Positions 57,731 to 64,000 of a DNA stretch of 64,000 nucleotides are shown piece after piece. Both the position numbers and the translations under genes were made by a program. The stretch lies in assembly GCA_030248135.1 (NCBI GenBank), contig JASANC010005145.1, positions 44,925 through 108,924 of the forward strand, in the 5' to 3' direction. Position 1 is the stretch's first letter. Every line of letters starts with the position of its first letter. The DNA is from Theristus sp. LFF4_11. Lineage: Eukaryota; Nematoda; Chromadorea; Monhysterida; Xyalidae. The notes under the pieces were generated by a model that was not told where the DNA came from, ran no database searches, and was given only the letters and a program-made list of their open reading frames with translations.

Positions 57731-59324
57731 CGTGTCCCGCAAACAAACCCCTAGCTAACTGCAGAGTTGTAAAATGCACTGAAATTGATCTCACTTAGGT
57801 TCAAATTCAGTTTTTTTATTGTTCGTTCGCATGACAAGTCATCAACATCCGTGTTCTTCTACGATGCTGTTGAAACACGTTTGTCTTTGAATGAAAAACC
57901 GTAAAGTTGAAGAGCCACAAAAGAGTGCTGCGTTTGCTACAGTGGTTAAAATCGTTATATCGGATTAAACGCTTTTCCAACTCGACCAGCAAAAATCGAA
58001 CCTTGAACTGTGAGGTGAGCGAATGCAAGAGAAAAAACTGCCATTCGACAAGCCAGGAGTCTGAAGTACGTGCTCCCTGTGATTTGTTGCCGATTGTATT
58101 GAGAGAAATATTGCATAAAAAACGGTTTCACTGACACAAAACGAGCGCGACACTCGACCGCCACCGGCGCAACAGAAACTTGGTTGGACACTTATCAAAA
58201 CCATAAGTCCACACAAGAACGATATGTTATGAACATTGAAGTATCTGTGTCTGTGTATATACGCTCCGATGATAGAAGAAAGATGATTCCAGCACGCTAA
58301 ATGACGAACAAAATTTACATGTCCGCGTACATTTCTTACACGATTTTCGTCTGTGTGTGTGTGTGTCAACGCCGCTCTCTGGTGTGCCGGCGGTGTGCGA
58401 GCATTTTTTTTCGATTCTTCCATTTTGCGCTTTGTCGCGCAGCTAATGTTCAATCTGCTTGTTTTTTTTTCGCCGGCTAGCGTAAAGTGCAACAACATAT
58501 TAGACGTACACGAACATTGGTTTTTGTCCGAACACACACACACACACACACCAAATGTTGTACATATTCCTGTGTGTATAATGTAGGAGCACCGAAAACA
58601 CAGCTTCGCGCACAAAGTTTCGACCCCTGTCTTTGAAAAACTTCGCAATCTTCAGCAAAACTCAATCACCGCTTCACGAATGGCGCGAAAGGGACTGAAT
58701 AACACAGAATCCGTAACTATGGAGCTCATATCCTCGAAAACGTTTCTTTCTTTCCCCCGCCCCTCATATCGCTGAAAACAGCGTTCAAAACAACCCCAGC
58801 AGAAAGGTTCCAAAATGGAGCAGCAACGTGTGCACATATTTTGAAACAGTGCACGTGTTTGAAAGGGTGAACATCGCAGCGTTTGTGTTGTTGTGTAACG
58901 CATTTTCGAGCTTCACACATCTGCTGAGACGTTTGTAAGCTAAACGAAACACATCACATTCATTGGTTTTTCTTGCGCGTAACAAAGAAGTTCAGAAAAA
59001 AGAGCAGTATGCGCGCGCGCGCGCACATTTTGGCTGCCTTGGAAAATTCGAAAGTTTTGGCGACATGAAGTGCATATAAGCTGAACATATTTTAATGCCT
59101 ATCAGTTTTTTCATCATTCTGAAGCGCACAGATTTCATATCCACTTGTCGCTGGTTTACATACAACCGTGTCGTCTTTTGTTGCTAATGCTCTTTTGAGT
59201 TGTGTTTGTAACAACGCGTTTAAGGATTTGTTAGGACAGGCTGAAAAAATGACATGAGGGCACAAAATGACAAACAAGTTGACTGGGAGACAATAAAACT
59301 GGAAACGTGGAGAAAACGAATTAG
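57731..59324. other. Non-coding region with simple repeats
   Basis: No exon was recognised. It includes (TG)n near 58346, (AC)n near 58530 and (GC)n near 59010. A 227-codon open frame on the minus strand lacks family resemblance and runs across these repeats. Confidence 0.35.
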
Positions 59325-61107
59325 GTGCATAGTGGCCAACGTGCATAGTGGCCATGAGAAAATTTGCATTTTTGCTAGTTATAGTGTCCAAAACATATGC
59401 CAAAGTGGCCACGACATATAGCAGAGTGGCCAATGCCTATGGACAAGTGTCCAAATAGCTATAACATAGTGGCCAATAAACATGCATAGTGGCCAATACA
59501 GGGTTTTAAATAATGCTGTTACAGGGTGATCCAGAAGTTATGATTTTTGAACTTTGTTGTTATTTCTGGCACATTCAAGCGACAAACTGTTGCTTGAATG
59601 TGTTGCAAATCACTTCATGTTTGTTGAGCAGCTTTGGGATCAACAACAAATGCAAATTGTGCAATTCAACGGTTCTATATTGGCGAGTTTTGTATTATGT
59701 GATTCGCACAAATATGATTTTTGATTCAATAGGGGAGAGCGATAATCGATACAAGTTGTTGACAAGACGCGGTCAAACCAGGTGACGTTTGGCTTTGACA
59801 GCTGCATTTATACAAGCAAATGCATTATGTTGGTCAACCCTTTTATTCTGGTTAACTCATCTTTGGATACATGCGTTTTACCCCCATTAACCCCCCCCCC
59901 CACCATTAATCCCCCCCACCAATAAACCCCCACCCCCACGACAAGTTGCCGAATAATCACCCCCCACAAATAATCCCCCATGGGGGATTGGTGGGGGGAT
60001 TATTGGAAACCTGTTTGAAACACATCCAGCGAATTCAGTGGCTGGTTGCAGTGAAAATGATGAAATTGTGCTACCAAAGGTCCCAAATGGATGAGTTAAT
60101 GGTAATTTCATTACAAAAGGCTGTTATAAAAGGAAATTTGAAACATACAACCCACACGCGCGCGCAATACATGTAAACATTTGAAAACCATAGCCACATA
60201 CTTTTTTATCGAAAACTCGAACGTCACTCCAGGGTACCGCAAACGTGTCTATCGAGCCATATTGTGTGGCTGCCATATTGACTGACCCCCCAATACAATG
60301 CAACCCGGCCATTTTTCAAATCTAAAACAAGTTGTCGCACTTATGAAATTGTAATTTTGTTTGTATTTATGAGTTTTGTAACTAAATAAATTTTTGACAG
60401 AAAATTACTGAACACGAAAAATCAATTCAAACAACAATGTGCAAGAAAACCCCGAAGATGACACACAAATAAGACGAGTGATACCTGGTTCCAAATCTGT
60501 CATGGTCGAAACAAGCCCAGCGATCAGCATGCGGTCTTCCAACGGGGACAAACGGGTATAAACAACACATATCATTTGTCTTCGGTATCTATTTGTGTGC
60601 TTTAGTTCACCATTTGCATTTGCTTGTATAAGTGCTGCTGTCAAACGTCACATTGGTTTGACCGCATCTTGTCAGCAACTTGCATCGGTTATCGATCTCC
60701 CCCTTGATTCAATAATTACAATTGTATGAATCACATAATACAAAACTCGCCAACGTAGAACCGGTATTTTGCACAATTTGCCTTTGTTGTTGATCACAAA
60801 ACTGAACAAACTGATTAAACAAACATAAAATGATTTGCAACACATTCAAGCAACAGTTTGTCACTTGAATGTGCCAGAAATAACAACAAAGTTCAAAAAT
60901 CATAACTTCTGGATCACCCTGTAACAGCATTATTTAAAACCCTGTATTGGCCACTATGCATGTCTATTGGCCACTATGTTATAGCTATTGGACACTTGTC
61001 CATAGGCATTGGCCACTCTGCTATATGTCGTGGCCACTTTGGCATATGTTTTGGACACTATAGCTAGGCATTTTTCATGGCCACTATGCACGTTGGCCAC
61101 TATGCAC
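59325..61107. mobile_element. 1.8 kb long-terminal-inverted-repeat element with GTGCATAGTGGCC ends
   Basis: The left arm (59325-about 59830) and right arm (about 60605-61107) are reverse complements of roughly 500 bases with moderate divergence. Each arm starts with tandem units of GTGCATAGTGGCC or GCATAGTGGCCA variants, then ACAGGGTGATCCAGAAGTTA, a mariner-like end motif, then unique sequence. The middle contains a half copy of the C-rich foldback. No transposase frame was found. It may be a foldback element formed by two oppositely inserted copies of a smaller unit. Confidence 0.8.
59880..60142. mobile_element. Half copy of the 28300-29192 foldback
   Basis: CCCCCATTAACCCCC and later GCGAATTCAGTGGCTGGTTG, AAATTGTGCTACCAAAGG and GGCTGTTATAAAAGGAAATT match one arm of the palindrome. 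The inner block and second arm are absent. It sits in the spacer of the 59325-61107 element, showing nesting of two families. Confidence 0.8.
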
Positions 61108-62400
61108 TTTTACCGAGAAAACTAAAGTATACAAAGAATAATCAACATTACATTTTATCGATTGGTTAAGCGACATGGAGTACTGAAAGTGATATGTAAA
61201 CGCAAAGTGTGGCAAAAAGCCAAAAGAAAAACACAAATCATTGAAATTCACATAGAAACCCGTGAAAAAACATCGCATGTTGCGTCGTCAGTATACATCC
61301 GGATTTATCCCGGATTGCTTATACTAAACAACAAAACGGCAGAAATAGAAATTGTGAAATCACGCAATCTCGGGTCTGTTGAAACAGCTGCCTTTCATAT
61401 GCCAGTAAAAATAATAGAAAGACGCAGCATTTATCCATTTTTAATTCAATCTAATGCCATTCCTATTATTGCATTCCATTTTGTTTCATGTTTCATGGCT
61501 AGCTGGTTGGGTTGCAGCGCATGCACCGGTGAAGTGAATTCCAATGTGAAAAGCAATGTACACAACTTTGAGACTTTGACAAGTGCACAAAAACAAACGT
61601 AAAAAGCCAGAAAACTGGAATGATAATATCGTAAACGATCGTAGAGTAAATGTGCATTTTTTGTCGAGAACACGCAAGGATGCGAACTTCCGGACTAACA
61701 TTTTGGGAAACTCGATTCTCGCTGAGAAGCGGGGGGTTCAAAAACGAACATCAATGCAGCTAAACGAGTCAAGAAAAACGCGCCCGCTGGTTTTGTATTG
61801 AGTTCGTCAGTGTGTTTGCTTGTTCATTGGTCTCAGTTTTTTTTGCAAGTTTTCTGTGTTCCGAAACTTCATAACGCAACACCCCAAAACGCGGTTGGTC
61901 TATCCGAGTGGCAGAGAATCAACAAACACCCAGCTTAACAATCTGTTTGAATTGGAACTTATTGAGGTTGTGTGCTATACAAGAGAAATCTAATCCAAAA
62001 AAACAGCCGCCGCAGTGACTCTGTTTTTGGAACACCAGGATGAAAAATGTAAGCTGGCTTGTCTTGTCTTGTGGACCACAAAATTGTCGCTAAAACTTGA
62101 TACCAGCAAATACACGTTCAACGTCGAACGTTGGCGAGTCAGGCAGGTCAAATGACCAATAGAGTAAAACACACAGCGAAACACGAATAAAAACAAGCGC
62201 ACCGGTAAAAAATCACTAAATGTGTCTTGGGGGTGGCACTGATTTATAGCACAGTGATGTTGCACAAACACACACGCTGTTGCAACGATGGACGTTTGTG
62301 GCTGTGCAGCATTTCTGTTTTACAAACGCGGGGGGAACAGTGTTTTTAGAATTCAAGACTTTAAAAAAAGAACCAAGCATTGAAACATGCGGCCGCGTAC
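61108..62400. other. Region without recognised exons
   Basis: No family resemblance was seen on either strand. It may be an intron of the minus-strand gene whose first exon is at 62401-62710. Confidence 0.3.
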
Positions 62401-62710
62401 GTCTCTGCCACACATTCGGCAATTCGAGCATCGCGTTGATCAGCGTGTCAATGTCGACCGGCTGCTCGCGGCGGCGCCGTCGCGCTCGCTGTGGTCGAGA
62501 GCGTTTCTGCTGCACCGGCTGTTGTTGGTGGTGCACTGGCTGTTGTTGGTGTGCTACGGCATTCTCGCGACTGTCTTGATTCAAGTTCATTGACGACATT
62601 GCCGCTGCTGATGAACAGGGCGTCAGCGACAGACTGACATCGCCGTGGCGTCGTTGTTTGTGCTCGCGTTGTATTGCGACCGACGAGCCGACCGCTGTCT
62701 GACGGGTCAT
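62401..62710 (-). CDS. Probable first coding exon of an unidentified gene
   Basis: An ATG at 62708-62710 opens 103 codons plus one base up to a GT donor (CAGAGAC|GTACGC). The segment is Gln/His- and Arg-rich (AHQQQPVHHQQQPVQQKRSR, then RRRRREQ) and ends VDIDTLINAMLELPNVWQRR, which looks like the start of a folded domain. The basic run could be a nuclear or RNA-binding signal. Later exons were not found. Family unknown. Confidence 0.4.
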
Positions 62711-64000
62711 TTGTTGATCACGGTTTTTTAGTTTTTTTGTTGATTGTGGCTATATTGAATTTGATTACTTCAATTCTTGTGATGTAATGTTGTGTTCTGT
62801 GATGAGAATTTTTGTCGCTGTTCGGCTGTTGTCGCTTGAAATACGTAAATTGTTGTATTTAAAAAAAAAACGGTAAGCAGTGACAAAATCATTGCAAACA
62901 AATCTGTGTCTGATCCGATGCGCGAATGCGAATCTACAGTCGACCTCTAAATTTTAGGGAATCAGCTGATTGGTTGGTGATAATCACGTGACGCATGCTT
63001 TCTGTGCAAACCAAACTCCGCCCTCACAGCAATTTCTGCACAGAAAGCATGCATCGCGTGATCACCAACGACTACGCTGCTACGTTGGTTTTATTTCACA
63101 GCCTAAAAACTGGCACCAAAAGTGGCAATAATTGCACGGCTGGTGTGAAGACGCAATATCCCATCTAATTTTGTTTATTGCGCTCTCCAGTGAGCGTAGC
63201 CACAAAAACTAGCGCGCGCTCGTATGCAAATTGCGCTTTGAATTCTATGGTGGAAAATTCATTAGCATGGAAAACCCGCCGAAAACGTAAGCAAAATCGA
63301 ACTAAATCGCTGTGGTTAGTCCGCTCTCAACTGGCGGACTGGGCTCCAGTTTTCTTCTCAGAAAAAGGCACCCATATTACTACTATTGAAATAGTATGAT
63401 TGGAAATCAAATGTGACAAAACGGAAAAGGTAAAAAAAAAAACATTAACGTCACATGTAACTTGTAACTTCAAACGCTTTATAAAAAAAACGGATGATTT
63501 CTGTAGTTTTCAGTTGAAGCAGCATTTGCTCTGAAAAAGCATCATGGTTTGCTTTTAATTTTTAACTGACCAAGGAAACTGACCAGTGAGACAGGATTAA
63601 TTCACACAAAAACACGTGTCAACAAGTTGCAAAAACGCAATTACGCGCTCCGGTGCGAAAGCAGTTCTTCTCTGTCGCTTTCAGTGTGTCACTTTCGGGC
63701 TCTTGGGCTCGCTGGAGTTTTTTGCGTGCTTGCGTAAAAAAAAAACAAAGCCGCAAGAAAGGTACTTTGGGAAATGAAATTTTCGGACAGAAAACCTGCA
63801 CATACTGCCACTTTGTGGCCATTACGTCTCCCATCTCACCGCCTACGCCTGGCAAGCTGTTGGTTCTTGGTTGTGAAAAATGCGAAATAGATAACCTGAA
63901 ATTATACAGCGACATAACCATGGAAAAGCAAGCACCCTTCGGGTGCATACAAACAAGTGTCCAAGGAACATGAACAAAATGAAATTTCAACATGGTTTTT
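62711..64000. other. Right-edge region
   Basis: No exon was recognised. It contains the family B hairpin near 62958-63069 and should include the promoter of the minus-strand gene starting at 62710. Confidence 0.3.
62958..63069. mobile_element. Hairpin element (family B), second copy
   Basis: GGGAATCAGCTGATTGGTTG at the left and GCACAGAAAGCATGCA with GTGATCACCAAC at the right match the element in SLC3A intron 8. The arms are less complete here, and a CTCCGCCCTC segment fills the loop. Confidence 0.6.

Noticed and set aside
57965..58648. 227-codon minus-strand open frame
   Set aside because: It runs through dinucleotide repeats, has poor codon bias and no recognisable motif.
1..64000. CRISPR array, prophage, bacterial operon or retroviral genes
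   Set aside because: No regularly spaced identical repeats with unique spacers, no ribosome binding sites and no polyprotein-like frames were seen; genes are intron-split and animal-type.

Overview
This window is eukaryotic nuclear DNA. Its genes are split by introns with GT-AG borders and a short, strongly T-rich acceptor (TTTTCAG or TTTCCAG). Exons are GC-rich at third codon positions, introns are T-rich on the sense strand, and no bacterial signal was seen. The gene set is animal: delta/gamma-sarcoglycan, a p27-type CDK inhibitor, a tandem-domain tyrosine phosphatase, a zona pellucida (ZP) domain membrane protein and an SLC3-type heavy chain. The splice-site style and ZP protein fit a nematode or another small ecdysozoan, but I could not fix the species. 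All exon borders were assembled by eye from reading frame, splice sites and family resemblance; the phases agree across every assembled gene.

Left third (1-25 kb), gene-dense. A partial FEN1 gene (minus) lies head to head with a 13-exon SLC3A heavy-chain gene (plus, 1235-7750). Next come a 10-exon ZP transmembrane protein (minus, 8314-10990), an unrecognised proline/glutamine-rich gene whose product ends in a possible prenylation box (plus, 11959-13046), an 8-exon delta/gamma-sarcoglycan (plus, 14157-16868), the GPI mannosyltransferase PIG-M (plus, 18098-21245) and diphthine synthase DPH5 (plus, 22077-24656). These are housekeeping and membrane genes with no shared pathway. Their introns carry several miniature transposons.

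Middle (25-44 kb), gene-poor. The only coding gene found is a two-exon CIP/KIP CDK inhibitor (plus, 30267-31111). Just upstream is an approximately 0.9 kb nearly perfect palindrome built of C-rich/G-rich arms (28300-29192). The 12.8 kb after the inhibitor has no recognisable exon but is persistently T/G-rich on the plus strand, which may mark plus-sense non-coding transcription.

Right third (44-64 kb). A receptor-type tandem tyrosine phosphatase lies on the minus strand (43897-50793, 5' end not found), with key catalytic residues lost in both domains. Further minus-strand coding signal of unknown identity lies at 54.2-56.4 kb and 62.4-62.7 kb. The rest is rich in foldback and miniature inverted-repeat elements: a 266 bp element with perfect 25 bp ends (52153-52418), a foldback split by another element (57312-57730), and a 1.8 kb inverted-repeat element with tandem GTGCATAGTGGCC ends (59325-61107) that holds half of the mid-window palindrome.

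The most unusual material is the tangle of nested inverted-repeat elements and the doubly degenerate phosphatase. I did not find a convincing new multi-gene system.
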